Shown piece by piece: positions 7,787 through 17,560 of a DNA stretch of 50,778 nucleotides. The DNA is from Burkholderiales bacterium RIFOXYD12_FULL_59_19 (GTDB taxonomy: Bacteria > Pseudomonadota > Gammaproteobacteria > Burkholderiales > Burkholderiaceae_C). The notes beneath the pieces are model-generated. The model worked only from the letters and a program-made list of their open reading frames with translations. It did not search any database and had not been told where the DNA came from. The DNA is taken from positions 1 to 50,778 of the forward strand of contig MESQ01000024.1 in assembly GCA_001771065.1 (NCBI GenBank), given 5' to 3'. The stretch's first letter is position 1; each line of letters starts with the position of its first letter. Made by a program: the position numbers and the translations under genes.

Positions 7787-9634
7787 TCAGGCGTTCAGGC
7801 GCTGCTCCAGCACAGCCTTGGTCTCAATCAGTGCCTGCGGTAAATGGTAGGACAACTGCTCAAAATGGGCCGTATGCAATTTAAGTTCCTCGGCCCAAGC
7901 CGCCTTGTCAATGCTGGTCACGGTGTTGAACTGCTCAGCGCTGAAGGGCAGGCCGGTCCAGGTGAGTTCGTCAAACAGGGGGGCCACGCCAAACATGGTC
8001 TCAACACCTTGGGCCGCACCCTCCAGGCGGTCAATCATCCACTTGAGCACACGCATGTTGTCACCGTAGCCGGGCCAGACAAATTTGCCGGCGTCGTTCT
8101 TGCGGAACCAGTTGACGCAGAAAATTTTGGGCAGGGTGTGGCCCTGCTCTTCGAGCTTGTGCTCCATGTCGAGCCAATGCTGGAAATAGTCACTCATGTT
8201 GTAGCCACAGAACGGCAGCATGGCAAACGGGTCGCGCCGCACCACCCCCATCTGGCCGACGGCCGCCGCGGTGGTCTCGGAACCCATGGTGGCGGCCATG
8301 TAGACGCCTTCCATCCAGTTGCGCGATTCGGTCACCAGCGGCACCGTGGTGGAACGCCGGCCACCAAAAATGAAGGCGTCAATGGCGACACCCGCCGGGT
8401 TGTCCCACTCAGGGTCAAGCGCGGGGTTGTTGCCCGCGGCCACGGTGAAACGCGAATTCGGGTGCGCGGCCTTGACACCGTTGGCCTTGGCCAGCTCGGG
8501 GGTCCAGTCCTTGCCCTGCCAGTCGATCAAATGCGCGGGAAAGCCGCCACCGTCCTGCTCCATGCCTTCCCACCACACGTCGCCGTCATCGGTGAGAGCA
8601 ACGTTGGTAAAAATCACGTTTTTGTCAAGGCTGGCCATGCAATTGGGATTGGTGTGGAAGTTGGTGCCCGGGGCTACGCCAAAATAACCTGCTTCAGGGT
8701 TGATGGCGTACATCTTGCCGTCAGCGTGCGGCTTGATCCAGGCGATGTCGTCACCAATGGTGGTCACTTTCCAGCCTTCAAAGCCTGCCGGGGGCACCAG
8801 CATGGAGAAATTGGTTTTGCCGCAGGCACTGGGGAAAGCGGCGGCGACATGGTATTTTTTGCCCTGCGGATTGGTCACACCCAAAATCAGCATGTGCTCG
8901 GCCAGCCAGCCCTGGTCTCGGCCCATGTTGGAGGCAATACGCAGTGCAAAACATTTTTTACCAAGCAAGGCATTGCCGCCGTAACCCGAACCATAGGACC
9001 AGATTTCGCGGGTTTCAGGGTAATGCACGATGTATTTGGTGCTGTTGCAGGGCCATTTCACATCGGCCTGACCCGCCGCCAGTGGCGCGCCCACGGTGTG
9101 TATACAGGGCACGAATGCGCCGTCGGTGCCCAGCACGTCGTACACCGCCTTGCCCATGCGTGTCATGATTTTCTGGTTGACCACCACGTAGGCGCTGTCG
9201 GTGAGTTCGATGCCGATGTGCGAAATGTGTGACCCCAGCGGCCCCATGCTGAAGGGCACCACGTACATGGTGCGGCCTTTCATACAACCGTCAAACAAAG
9301 GCTGCAAGGTGGTGCGCATGTCAACGGGTGCCATCCAGTTGTTGGTGGGGCCAGCGTTTTCTTTTTTCTCGCAACAAATATAGGTGCGGTCTTCCACACG
9401 TGCCACGTCGCTCGGGTCAGAGCAGGCCAGAAAACTGTTGGGGCGCTTGGCGGGGTTCAGTTTCTTGAAGGTACCGGCATCCACCAACTGCTGGCACAAA
9501 CGAGCGTATTCGTCATCGGAGCCGTCACACCAATAAATACGGTCAGGCTGGGTGAGCGCGGCCATGTCGGCCACCCAGGCGATCAATTTGGCATTTTTGA
9601 CAAAGCTGGGAGCGTTTGTTTTCAAGCTTGGCAT
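7787..9634 (-). CDS. pckG: Phosphoenolpyruvate carboxykinase (GTP)
   Basis: The protein has 615 residues. It catalyses the GTP-dependent decarboxylation of oxaloacetate to phosphoenolpyruvate, the entry step of gluconeogenesis, and can run in reverse. The GTP-type signature FPSACGKTN is present with Cys271 and Lys273 of the P-loop and active site. Other family motifs are [19 protein letters not shown] and [15 protein letters not shown]. The length fits the GTP family (about 600) and not the ATP family (about 530). An in-frame upstream extension of 22 codons exists, but the ATG at 9634 follows an AGAGGAC site and gives the usual N-terminus. It is monocistronic by spacing. Confidence 0.97.
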   Translation of the reverse strand: MPSLKTNAPSFVKNAKLIAWVADMAALTQPDRIYWCDGSDDEYARLCQQLVDAGTFKKLNPAKRPNSFLACSDPSDVARVEDRTYICCEKKENAGPTNNWMAPVDMRTTLQPLFDGCMKGRTMYVVPFSMGPLGSHISHIGIELTDSAYVVVNQKIMTRMGKAVYDVLGTDGAFVPCIHTVGAPLAAGQADVKWPCNSTKYIVHYPETREIWSYGSGYGGNALLGKKCFALRIASNMGRDQGWLAEHMLILGVTNPQGKKYHVAAAFPSACGKTNFSMLVPPAGFEGWKVTTIGDDIAWIKPHADGKMYAINPEAGYFGVAPGTNFHTNPNCMASLDKNVIFTNVALTDDGDVWWEGMEQDGGGFPAHLIDWQGKDWTPELAKANGVKAAHPNSRFTVAAGNNPALDPEWDNPAGVAIDAFIFGGRRSTTVPLVTESRNWMEGVYMAATMGSETTAAAVGQMGVVRRDPFAMLPFCGYNMSDYFQHWLDMEHKLEEQGHTLPKIFCVNWFRKNDAGKFVWPGYGDNMRVLKWMIDRLEGAAQGVETMFGVAPLFDELTWTGLPFSAEQFNTVTSIDKAAWAEELKLHTAHFEQLSYHLPQALIETKAVLEQRLNA

Positions 9635-9828
9635 GGCGGATAAGTCCTCTGGCTGTAATAAAAATGGCAGGGTGTTCGGCTTTTTGGCACGACAACCCAA
9701 AGCGTTTGATTTTAGGGAAAGTGGCCGACAGTTACCTGACGGTTACATCAATAATAGTTGCACCGATGTTGATCCAAACAAAAAATGCCGTGTGTCGACT
9801 CATCAACCCGGTGCCCGGTCTGGCGGTC

Positions 9829-11031
9829 TCATTGCACCAGTTGCGCCTGCAGGCCGGCCTGTTGTAGTGCGTCCAGCACCTCGGTGATATGCTGCGGGCC
9901 ACGGGTCTGGATCACCAGCTCGATCTCGACGTTTTGCGCCGCCAGCGTGGTGAAGGCGCGCTGGTGATGCACCTCGTTGATGTTGGCCCCGGCGGTAGCC
10001 ACGGTGGCGGTGATCAGGGCCAGTGTGCCCGGCACATCGCGCGCACTGACTTTCAGGCGCGCCAGTCGACCGGCGCGCACCATGCCGCGCTCGATGATGG
10101 CGGCCAGCAGCAGTGGGTCGATGTTGCCGCCACACAGCACCACCCCCACCTTTTTGCCCTTGAAACGGTCGGGGTATTTCAGCAGCGCCGCCAGCCCGGC
10201 GGCCCCGGCGCCTTCGACCAGGGTTTTCTCGACCTCCAGCAACATCACGATGGCTTGTTCGATGTCGCCTTCATCCACCAGCAGCAGGTCGTTCACTTTC
10301 TCGCGGATGATGGCCTGCGGCAACACGCCGGGTGTGCCCACCGCAATGCCTTCGGCAATGCTGCTGTTGCCTTGCGGCAGATGCGTGCCCTTAATGGCAT
10401 TCAACATGGCCGGAAAGCGCGAGGCTTGTACACCGATGATCTCGATGCCGGGCTTGATCGCCCTGGCCGCCGTGGCCATACCGGCAATCAGACCGCCACC
10501 GCCGATCGCCACCACCAGGGTGTCAAGATCGGGCACGTCTTCCAGCATCTCCAACGCCACCGTGCCCTGGCCGGCCACGATATCGGGGTCATCATAGGGG
10601 TGCACAAAAACCAGCTTCTGCTGCTCGGCCAACTGCAAGGCGTGGGCGCGCGCCTCATCCAGCGTGTCGCCGTGCAACACGATGTCGGCACCAAACCCGC
10701 GTGTGCGCTCGACCTTAACACCCGGCGTGAAGCGCGGCATGACAATCACCGCGCGGATGCCGAGTCGCTGCGCGTGGTAGGCCACACCCTGGGCGTGGTT
10801 GCCCGCGCTCATGGCAATAACACCGCGGGCGCGCTCTTCGGGCTTGAGTTGCGACAACTTGTTGCAGGCGCCACGCTCCTTGAACGATGCCGTGAACTGC
10901 AGGTTCTCAAACTTCAGCACCACCTGCGCCCCGGTGATGTCCGAAAGCGTCTTGGATGCCACGCAGGGCGTGCGCAGCAGGTGCCCTTGCAGACGCTGGG
11001 CGGCTTGTTGAATGTGAATAAGTTCAATCAT
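9829..11031 (-). CDS. ilvA: Threonine ammonia-lyase (PLP-dependent) with ACT domain
   Basis: The protein has 400 residues. It deaminates L-threonine to 2-oxobutanoate, the first step toward isoleucine. The PLP lysine is Lys51 in ASFKERGACNKL. The phosphate-binding glycine loop GGGGLIAGMATA lies near residue 180. A C-terminal ACT domain (about 325-400, KVSARDVPGTLALI then NINEVHHQRAF) is present, as in the roughly 400-residue single-ACT enzymes rather than the 500-residue E. coli IlvA. It could therefore be named tdcB-like. The ATG at 11031 is preferred over the GTG five codons upstream because it gives the typical MIELIHIQQA start. Confidence 0.92.
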   Translation of the reverse strand: MIELIHIQQAAQRLQGHLLRTPCVASKTLSDITGAQVVLKFENLQFTASFKERGACNKLSQLKPEERARGVIAMSAGNHAQGVAYHAQRLGIRAVIVMPRFTPGVKVERTRGFGADIVLHGDTLDEARAHALQLAEQQKLVFVHPYDDPDIVAGQGTVALEMLEDVPDLDTLVVAIGGGGLIAGMATAARAIKPGIEIIGVQASRFPAMLNAIKGTHLPQGNSSIAEGIAVGTPGVLPQAIIREKVNDLLLVDEGDIEQAIVMLLEVEKTLVEGAGAAGLAALLKYPDRFKGKKVGVVLCGGNIDPLLLAAIIERGMVRAGRLARLKVSARDVPGTLALITATVATAGANINEVHHQRAFTTLAAQNVEIELVIQTRGPQHITEVLDALQQAGLQAQLVQ

Positions 11032-11106
11032 GGCCGCATTGTGCACGGTGAAAGCCTGCTAAGTCACTTACAAGATTGACGCAGGGCTAATGCATACACG
11101 CACGAT

Positions 11107-11155
11107 GTGCTGCGCAGCAGCACGAGGCGTTGGGGGTTGGATGTGCAACTCCCCC
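11107..11155. other. Hairpin-rich intergenic stretch between the EamA and ilvA genes
   Basis: The 212 bp between the ilvA start and the EamA stop hold strong dyad symmetry. A perfect 7-bp stem with a 3-base loop (GTGCTGC / GCAGCAC, 11107-11123) is followed by a G-run and C-run stem (GGGGGTTG at 11132-11139 against CAA-CT-CCCCC at 11146-11155). No long T tract follows on either strand, so a simple intrinsic terminator is not evident. It may be a dispersed structured element or an RNA end structure. No coding sequence can be supported here. Confidence 0.4.
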
Positions 11156-11243
11156 GCAAAACCCAACCAGCGCAGGTTGCCCGGAACGCGAGCGAAGGGT
11201 CGCAGACAGCGGGGTCGACGCATCGACGGCTTCGAAATCCTGC

Positions 11244-12131
11244 CTATTTGACGCGCGTGCCGACCCACGCCGCCCCCACAATCAGCACCCCCGCCAGCGC
11301 CACCGGCCAGGTCAAAGCGCGACCGCTGACCCACAGCAGCATCGACGTGGACAACAGCGGTGTCAAGTAACTCAACAAGCCGATATGGCGTGCATCCCCG
11401 GTCTTGAGCGCCTTGTCCCACAAAAAGAAGGCGCCGCCCAGCGGCCCCAGCCCCATCAGGCCAATCAACGCCCAGTCACGCTGACTCAGACTCACCGCAG
11501 GCTCCATCAGCGCGTGGCACAGCAAGGCCAGCAGCCCCGAGAGCCAGGCAAAACTGCCAATGGCCGCCGTATCAAAATGGGGCACACGGCGCGTCAACAA
11601 CGAGTAGCTCGACCACATGAAAGCCGAGGCCAACGCCGCCAGGTAGCCCCAGGACCACCCGGTCGGCCCGCTTGAAGCGGCATCGGCGCTGCTCAAGATC
11701 ACTATCACCGCACCGGCAAAACCGACGAGCGCGGCCACCACATGCTGCCAGCGCAGCGCGAGCCCGGGCAGCAGCACCGGAGCCAGCACCACGATCAGAA
11801 GCGGCCACAGGTAATTGACCAGATTGGCCTGCACCGGCGGTGCATTTTGCAGCCCGACAAACAACAGGAAGTGGTATCCAAACAGACCATACACACCCAG
11901 CGCCAGCGTGGGCAGCGGCACCCGCCACGCCGCCAGCTTGAAGCCCGAGAGCGGCAACGCAATCAGGCCCCCCATCAGCAGCGACAGACCGGTGAGCAAA
12001 AACGGCGGCACATGGCTCAAAGCCACCCCCAGGCTGGCCAAGCTGCTCCACAATCCGATGGCGCCCAGCGCCAGCAGGTTCGAGCGCGAAGGCAAACTCA
12101 CGGGCGCTGGTCGGTCGATGGCTTTTGCCAC
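11244..12131 (-). CDS. EamA/DMT-family exporter
   Basis: This 295-residue protein has ten hydrophobic helices arranged as two EamA repeats (about residues 15-145 and 160-290), the drug/metabolite transporter superfamily layout. It carries no characterised substrate motif. Members export amino acids, metabolites or drugs. The gene start overlaps the 3' end of the aldo-keto reductase gene by 34 bp, which implies translational coupling within a three-gene run with the GMC oxidoreductase. Substrate assignment is not possible from sequence. Confidence 0.85.
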   Translation of the reverse strand: MAKAIDRPAPVSLPSRSNLLALGAIGLWSSLASLGVALSHVPPFLLTGLSLLMGGLIALPLSGFKLAAWRVPLPTLALGVYGLFGYHFLLFVGLQNAPPVQANLVNYLWPLLIVVLAPVLLPGLALRWQHVVAALVGFAGAVIVILSSADAASSGPTGWSWGYLAALASAFMWSSYSLLTRRVPHFDTAAIGSFAWLSGLLALLCHALMEPAVSLSQRDWALIGLMGLGPLGGAFFLWDKALKTGDARHIGLLSYLTPLLSTSMLLWVSGRALTWPVALAGVLIVGAAWVGTRVK

Positions 12132-13141
12132 AGGTTGATGCCGCCCTCGACCGCATGCTGGTCAATCGCCTTGAGCTCGTCGGCACTGAAGCTCAAGCAG
12201 CGCAGCACCCCGGCCAGCTCGGTAATTTGCGCGGCTGAACTGGCACCGATCAGGGCGCTGGTGACGCGGGCGTCACGCAACACCCAGGCGATGGCCATTT
12301 GCGCCAGACTCTGGCCGCGCGCTTGCGCCATGTCGTTCAGGGCGCGCACATGTTTGAGGTTGGCATCGCTCAAAAAATCAGGCTTGAAGGAGCCGCCTCC
12401 GGGGCGGTTGATGCGCGCATCCTGAGGAATGCCGTTGAGGTATTTGTCAGTCAACAGGCCCTGCGCCAGCGCGCTGAAGGCGATACAGCCCATGCCGGTG
12501 TCATCAAGCGCGTCGAGCAGGTCTTCTTCGATCCAGCGGTTCAGCAGGCTGTACGACGGCTGGTGAATGAGCGGGCGCACGCCCATGCTCTTCAGCAGCG
12601 CGGCGGCCTCAATCGTCTTGCTGGCCGAATAGCTGCTGATGCCCACATACAAGGCCTTGCCCTGCTGCACGGCGCTGGCCAGCGCACCCATGGTTTCTTC
12701 GAGCGGTGTGTCGGGATCAAAACGATGCGAATAAAAAATGTCCACATAGTCCAGCCCCATGCGCTGCAGGCTCTGGTCCAGGCTGGCCAGCAGGTACTTG
12801 CGCGAACCACCACCCGAGCCGTAAGGGCCGGGCCACATGTCCCATCCGGCTTTGCTGGAGATGATGAGCTGGTCACGGTAGGGCCTGAAGTCGCGCCGCA
12901 GGTGCTCGCCAAAATTGATCTCGGCGCTGCCGTAGGGCGGGCCGTAGTTGTTGGCCAGGTCAAAGTGTGTGATGCCTGCATCGAACGCGGTGCGCAGCAT
13001 CTCGCGCTGGGTCGTCAGCGGCGTGGCATCACCAAAGTTGTGCCACAACCCAAGTGAAATGGCGGGGAGTTTGAGGCCGCTTTTGCCGCAAAAGCGGTAG
13101 GGCATGGTGTCGTAACGCGCGGGCTTGGCTTGGTAGTTCAT
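12098..13141 (-). CDS. Aldo/keto reductase, YghZ-like (L-glyceraldehyde-3-phosphate reductase type)
   Basis: The protein has 347 residues. The N-terminus (RFCGKSGLKLPAISLGLWHN) and the segment GITHFDLANNYGPPYGSAE match the AKR14/YghZ group. The catalytic tetrad is visible as Asp in FDLANNYG, Tyr in NNYG, Lys in IISSKAG and His in FYSHRFDP. It should be an NADPH-dependent carbonyl reductase acting on small aldehydes such as methylglyoxal or glyceraldehyde-3-phosphate. It lies 33 bp downstream of the GMC oxidoreductase and overlaps the EamA gene. The physiological substrate is inferred from the family only. Confidence 0.88.
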   Translation of the reverse strand: MNYQAKPARYDTMPYRFCGKSGLKLPAISLGLWHNFGDATPLTTQREMLRTAFDAGITHFDLANNYGPPYGSAEINFGEHLRRDFRPYRDQLIISSKAGWDMWPGPYGSGGGSRKYLLASLDQSLQRMGLDYVDIFYSHRFDPDTPLEETMGALASAVQQGKALYVGISSYSASKTIEAAALLKSMGVRPLIHQPSYSLLNRWIEEDLLDALDDTGMGCIAFSALAQGLLTDKYLNGIPQDARINRPGGGSFKPDFLSDANLKHVRALNDMAQARGQSLAQMAIAWVLRDARVTSALIGASSAAQITELAGVLRCLSFSADELKAIDQHAVEGGINLWQKPSTDQRP

Positions 13142-13174
13142 GGAAAATCGAAGTGGTTTGACAAACGGCGTGAC

Positions 13175-14767
13175 TCATCGCGCCGAGGCCTTGATCATAG
13201 CGGCGGCTTTTTCGGCGATCATGATCACCGGGGCATTGGTGTTGCCGCTCACAATGCGCGGCATGATGGACGCATCCACCACGCGCAAGCTCTCCAGGCC
13301 GTGCACGCGCAGCTCGGCATCAACCACGTCCATGTCGCCCGGGCCCATGCGGCAACTGCCCACCGGATGGTAAATGGTGTCGGCCAGCTTGCGGATGGTC
13401 TGCGCAATCTCGACGTCGGTGCGCGCGGTAGCCGTGGCCGCCAGCTCGCGCCCGCCAAATTGCGCCAGCGCCGGCTGCTGCAGAATGTTGCGCATCAACC
13501 TGAAACCGCGCACCATCCGGTCCATGTCGTCTTGCTCGCTCAGGAAAGCCGGGTCGACCAGCGGCAACGCCTGCGGGTCCTTGCTGACCAGGCGCACGCT
13601 ACCGCGGCTTTGCGGTCGCAGCAAACACATGTGGCAAGAGTAGCCATGGCCCAGCGTGGTGGTACGGCCATGATTGATGAGCTTGCCAATCACAAAGTGC
13701 AGTTGCAAGTCAGGCATCGCCTCAGATGCGTCGCTCTTGATGAAGCCGCCGGCTTCGGCAAAATTGGTGGTCAGCATGCCGCTGCGCGCTTTGCGCCATT
13801 CAAGAATACCTTTGAGCATGCGCCACGCGCCCCCTGGCGACACACCAAACAGATCCCTGCCGCGGGGCACGTCGACCACCTGGACCACGTCAATGTGGTC
13901 GTGTAAATGCTGGCCCACACCGGCCAAGTGGTGGAGCGGTGCGATCTGGTGCGCCAGCAGGTGCTCGCGCGGACCAATACCCGAGAGCATCAAAATCTGC
14001 GGTGACTGAATGGCTCCTGCGCTCAGCAGCACCTCGCGGCGGCATTTGAGGCGCCGGATCTGGCCCTCTTGCAGGTACTCCACACCAACGGCACGCTTGC
14101 CGTCCAACAGGATGCGGGTGGTGAGTGCGCCCGTGAACACTTTCAGATTGGGCCGTGACAGGTTTGGCGTGACATAGGCTTTGGCGGTGCTGTGACGCTC
14201 ACCATTTTTATGCGTCACCTGGTAGCGGCCCACACCTTCCTGGCTGGCGCCGTTGAAATCGGCGTTGCGTTGGTAACCCGCCTGCTCGCCCGCCTGCACA
14301 AACAGTTCGCCAAAGCGGTTGGGGCAGCGTAAATCCATCACATTAAGGGGACCGTTTGAACCATGAAAGTCATCGGCACCGCGTTCGTTGTGTTCGGCTT
14401 TTTTGAAATAGGGCAGGACCTCGGCATAAGACCAACCGGGGTTGCCCTGATCGGCCCAGAAGTCGTAGTCAGCCGGGAAACCACGGGTGTAAATCATGGC
14501 GTTAAGGGAACTGGAGCCGCCCAGCACCTTGCCGCGCGGCTGGTAACCTGCGCGACCATTCAAACCGGGCTGAGCGACGGTGTTGAGGCCCCAGCCCAGC
14601 AGGCTGAATTTGGCCATGACCGCCAGCCCCGCCGGGCAATGGATCAGCACACTGCTGTCTGCCGGACCCGCTTCCAGCAGCGCCACCGAGACATCGGGGT
14701 CTTCGGACAGCCGGGCGGCCAACACACAGCCAGCTGAGCCGCCGCCGATGATGAGGTAGTCAAACAT
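13175..14767 (-). CDS. GMC-family FAD oxidoreductase (choline dehydrogenase-like)
   Basis: The protein has 530 residues. The N-terminal FAD dinucleotide fold reads FDYLIIGGGSAGCVLA, followed by GMC signature 1 (GKVLGGSSSLNAMIYTRG) and signature 2 (LSAGAIQSPQILMLSG). The C-terminal catalytic His region reads HPVGSCRMG with a later N (SGNTNAP). It oxidises an alcohol to an aldehyde using FAD. Similarity to BetA is general, and no betB or betI is adjacent, so a choline role is not supported. The open frame extends 34 codons upstream, but the ATG at 14767 starts exactly at the FAD fold. Downstream genes suggest a cassette handling an alcohol/aldehyde pair and export. Confidence 0.9.
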   Translation of the reverse strand: MFDYLIIGGGSAGCVLAARLSEDPDVSVALLEAGPADSSVLIHCPAGLAVMAKFSLLGWGLNTVAQPGLNGRAGYQPRGKVLGGSSSLNAMIYTRGFPADYDFWADQGNPGWSYAEVLPYFKKAEHNERGADDFHGSNGPLNVMDLRCPNRFGELFVQAGEQAGYQRNADFNGASQEGVGRYQVTHKNGERHSTAKAYVTPNLSRPNLKVFTGALTTRILLDGKRAVGVEYLQEGQIRRLKCRREVLLSAGAIQSPQILMLSGIGPREHLLAHQIAPLHHLAGVGQHLHDHIDVVQVVDVPRGRDLFGVSPGGAWRMLKGILEWRKARSGMLTTNFAEAGGFIKSDASEAMPDLQLHFVIGKLINHGRTTTLGHGYSCHMCLLRPQSRGSVRLVSKDPQALPLVDPAFLSEQDDMDRMVRGFRLMRNILQQPALAQFGGRELAATATARTDVEIAQTIRKLADTIYHPVGSCRMGPGDMDVVDAELRVHGLESLRVVDASIMPRIVSGNTNAPVIMIAEKAAAMIKASAR

Positions 14768-15007
14768 GGCGTTCTCCAGATTTTGGTCTTTATAAAAAAT
14801 ATCGATGCACGTTAGCGTAAAACTGCCGCGTGTTGTAGAGGTTGGCACCCAGACAAACGCCTCCGCCATGTCCGGCTTGCCGCAAAAATTCAGGTCCCTG
14901 CGTTGAATTGAGGCATGATGATGGACTCACGCTTTTAACGTCCCTCGCGAGAATACCGGGGTACTTGTTCTTTTTTTTGATCTATTGACACTGGGGAGTT
15001 GCTGTTG

Positions 15008-17560
15008 ATGACCGATGTTTCATCTGTGCCAGGTGCGCCGCTGTCCCTGACGCCCAAACTTGACCCGCGGTCCACGGCGCATCCGGTGCCAGCGGCTGAT
15101 TCACCGACGGAATTTTGTTGGCCTTCGCCACCCTATGCCATTTACAGCAGCTGCGAACCCTGGCGCCAGGCGCAGGCGTGTGACCTGGAAGGCCTCAATG
15201 GGGCCACGCGCCCTTGTAAATTGGTGAGCCTGAACCCTGGCGCACATGTGGCTGTCATACAAATAGAGCACAGCAAAACGCCCCTGCCCTTGCCCTTTTC
15301 CGATTTTCGGCGCCTGACCCTGAAAAAACTGGTTCACCCCCAGGAGATTCTCAGCAACGAACAGTTTGCCGAGATTCTGGCCTACCGCAGCACGGTGGAA
15401 TTCCACTTGACGATGAAAAACGGCGATCTGCTCTCCGGTCAGACGGTAGGTTATGTCGAGACCGACTATGGCGTGTTTCTGTTCCCTCCAAGAAGCGAAC
15501 AGGGATCGGTGGAGCAGGTATTTGTTCCGGGCGAGGCATTCACCAGCTTTAGCCTGGGCGACCACATTGGGCAACTGTTGGTCGAGCAGCAAGTGGTGAC
15601 CCCGCAGCAGGTTGAACAGGCGGCCAGTGAACAAAGCCACCTGCGCAACCGCAAACTGGGTGACTACCTGGTGGACACTTCGGTGGTTTTCCCTGAGCAA
15701 TTGATGCTGGCGCTGGACCAGCAGTCCAAAATGCCCATGATCCGGGTCGGCGAGGCCTTGACCCGCCTGGGCTACATCGACGAAGAGCAGCTGAAACAAG
15801 CGCTGGAAAAACAGAAGACAGAGCGCTCGGTGCCACTGGGGCAACAACTCGTCAACATGGGCTTTCTGACCCGACGCCAGCTCAACACCGCCCTGGCACG
15901 CAAAATGGGTTACCCGGTGGTGGATGTGACGGCATTTCCGATCGAAGATGCTGCGCTGCGCAAGATCCCCATCGGCACGGCCCAGCGCCTCAAGGTCATG
16001 CCCCTGATTTCGCGCGACAACCTGACAGTGGTGGCCGCAGTCGACCCGACCCAGCGCAAGATGCTCGAAGAGCTGGAGTTTCTGGTGCAGGGCCGGGTCA
16101 TTGCCACGCTGGGCGATGAATTCCAGATTCAGCAAACGATCCGGGATACCTACGAAAAATTTGGACTTAACCACACCGCACTGAGTGAAGACCTGCCTGG
16201 CCTGACGGGGCTGCCCGAAGATCAATCAAGCTCCAGCGAATTACTTGAGTCCATGGAACTCAGCAGTGCCGGCGGCGATGACCCGGAAGAATTTGAGAGC
16301 CCGATTGAGCAATCGGACAACACCCTGGTGCGGCTGATCAACACCATGATCGTGGAAGCGCATGCCAGAGGGGTGTCGGACATCCATGTCGAATCGCAGC
16401 CCAGGCGGGCCAAAGTGCGCATCCGCTTTCGCAAGGATGGCATTTTGTCGCCCTATCTGGAGTTGCCGCACACCTACCGCGCGGCCCTGGTGGCCCGGCT
16501 CAAGATCATGGCCAGCCTGGACATTTCCGAGCGACGCAAACCGCAGGACGGCAAAATTGATTTCAGCAAATTTTCCAACAAGCACCGACTTGAGCTGCGT
16601 ATTGCCACCATCCCAACCGCCAACGGCCTGGAAGACGTGGTGATGCGTTTGCTGGCAACCAGCAAACCCATTGCCATGGACAAGCTCGGGCTGACCGACA
16701 GCAACTTCAAGCAACTGCGTGATGCCATTACCCGCCCCTACGGCATGGTGCTGTGCGTGGGGCCGACCGGCTCCGGCAAAACCACCACCTTGCACTCGGT
16801 GCTGGGTCATTTGAATACCCCCGCACGCAAAATCTGGACCGCCGAGGACCCGATTGAAATCACCCAACCCGACCTGCGCCAAGTCCAGATCAACCCCAAA
16901 ATTGACTGGACCTTTGCCAAAGCCCTGCGCTCCTTTTTGCGCGCCGACCCCGACATCATCATGGTGGGTGAAATCCGGGACGGCGAGACCGCGCAGATCG
17001 CCATCGAAGCCTCGCTGACCGGGCACATGCTGCTGTCCACCCTGCACACCAACAGCGCCGCCGAAACCGTGACGCGCCTGACCGACATGGGCATGGATCC
17101 GTTTAATTTTGCAGACTCCCTGTTGGCCGTGCTGGGGCAACGTTTGGCGCGCAAGTTTTGCACCTCTTGCCGCACCGTTGAACGTGCCAGCGATGACTAT
17201 GTCGACGAACTGCTGCGCGACTATCTACATGCCTTCCCCGAAGATCTGCGTCCAGCCCGTGAAGACGTGTTGGCGCAATGGATGCATGAGTTTGGCGCCA
17301 AGGGTTGGATTGGCCATTACAGCGCGCCGGGCTGTGGCCATTGTCTGGGCACCGGCATGGCCGGTCGCATTGGACTGCATGAATTGATGAGTGTGACGCC
17401 TGGCGTTCGGCGGCTGATTCAAACCGGTGCGCGCTCGGAGCTGATCCAGATCGAGGCCTTTCATTCCGGCCAATTCCGCACCCTGCGCCAGGACGGCATT
17501 GGCAAGGTATTGGCAGGCTTGACCAGCATTGAAGAAGTACGGGCCAACAGCAATGCCTGA
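15008..17560 (+). CDS. Orphan GspE/PilB-type secretion/pilus ATPase with four MshEN-like repeats
   Basis: The protein has 850 residues. The first about 185 residues are an unrecognised, mostly beta domain. Four motifs of the MshEN type (hydrophobic-G-x-x-L ... L-x-x-A) then start at residues 186, 216, 246 and 276, an exact 30-residue period (HIGQLLVE, KLGDYLVD, RVGEALTR, PLGQQLVN), followed by the usual MshEN C-terminal half. The ATPase has Walker A GPTGSGKTT (about 584), DPDIIMVGEIRD (Walker B), the His box LSTLHTNSA, and a CTSC...CGHC zinc tetracysteine (about 717-778). Such ATPases power type IV pilus or type II secretion assembly, and MshEN domains bind c-di-GMP. No other pil or gsp genes are nearby. 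GGGGAG lies 9 bases before the ATG at 15008. Confidence 0.9.
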   Translation: MTDVSSVPGAPLSLTPKLDPRSTAHPVPAADSPTEFCWPSPPYAIYSSCEPWRQAQACDLEGLNGATRPCKLVSLNPGAHVAVIQIEHSKTPLPLPFSDFRRLTLKKLVHPQEILSNEQFAEILAYRSTVEFHLTMKNGDLLSGQTVGYVETDYGVFLFPPRSEQGSVEQVFVPGEAFTSFSLGDHIGQLLVEQQVVTPQQVEQAASEQSHLRNRKLGDYLVDTSVVFPEQLMLALDQQSKMPMIRVGEALTRLGYIDEEQLKQALEKQKTERSVPLGQQLVNMGFLTRRQLNTALARKMGYPVVDVTAFPIEDAALRKIPIGTAQRLKVMPLISRDNLTVVAAVDPTQRKMLEELEFLVQGRVIATLGDEFQIQQTIRDTYEKFGLNHTALSEDLPGLTGLPEDQSSSSELLESMELSSAGGDDPEEFESPIEQSDNTLVRLINTMIVEAHARGVSDIHVESQPRRAKVRIRFRKDGILSPYLELPHTYRAALVARLKIMASLDISERRKPQDGKIDFSKFSNKHRLELRIATIPTANGLEDVVMRLLATSKPIAMDKLGLTDSNFKQLRDAITRPYGMVLCVGPTGSGKTTTLHSVLGHLNTPARKIWTAEDPIEITQPDLRQVQINPKIDWTFAKALRSFLRADPDIIMVGEIRDGETAQIAIEASLTGHMLLSTLHTNSAAETVTRLTDMGMDPFNFADSLLAVLGQRLARKFCTSCRTVERASDDYVDELLRDYLHAFPEDLRPAREDVLAQWMHEFGAKGWIGHYSAPGCGHCLGTGMAGRIGLHELMSVTPGVRRLIQTGARSELIQIEAFHSGQFRTLRQDGIGKVLAGLTSIEEVRANSNA

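Noticed and set aside
7844..9232. 462-codon open frame antisense to pckG
   Set aside because: It lies entirely within a well-supported pckG gene, and its product is a His/Gly/Val-rich sequence typical of reverse-strand reading of GC-rich genes.
9889..11079. 396-codon open frame antisense to ilvA
   Set aside because: It mirrors a clear threonine ammonia-lyase, and its composition (His, Gln, Arg) matches a shadow frame with no domain.
14984..14989. TTGACA hexamer upstream of the secretion ATPase gene
   Set aside because: It matches a -35 box but lies only about 20 bases from the start codon, and no -10 follows at the right distance.
15101..16225. 374-codon open frame antisense to the secretion ATPase
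   Set aside because: It covers the repeat region on the opposite strand. The ATPase frame has clear family motifs and this one has none.
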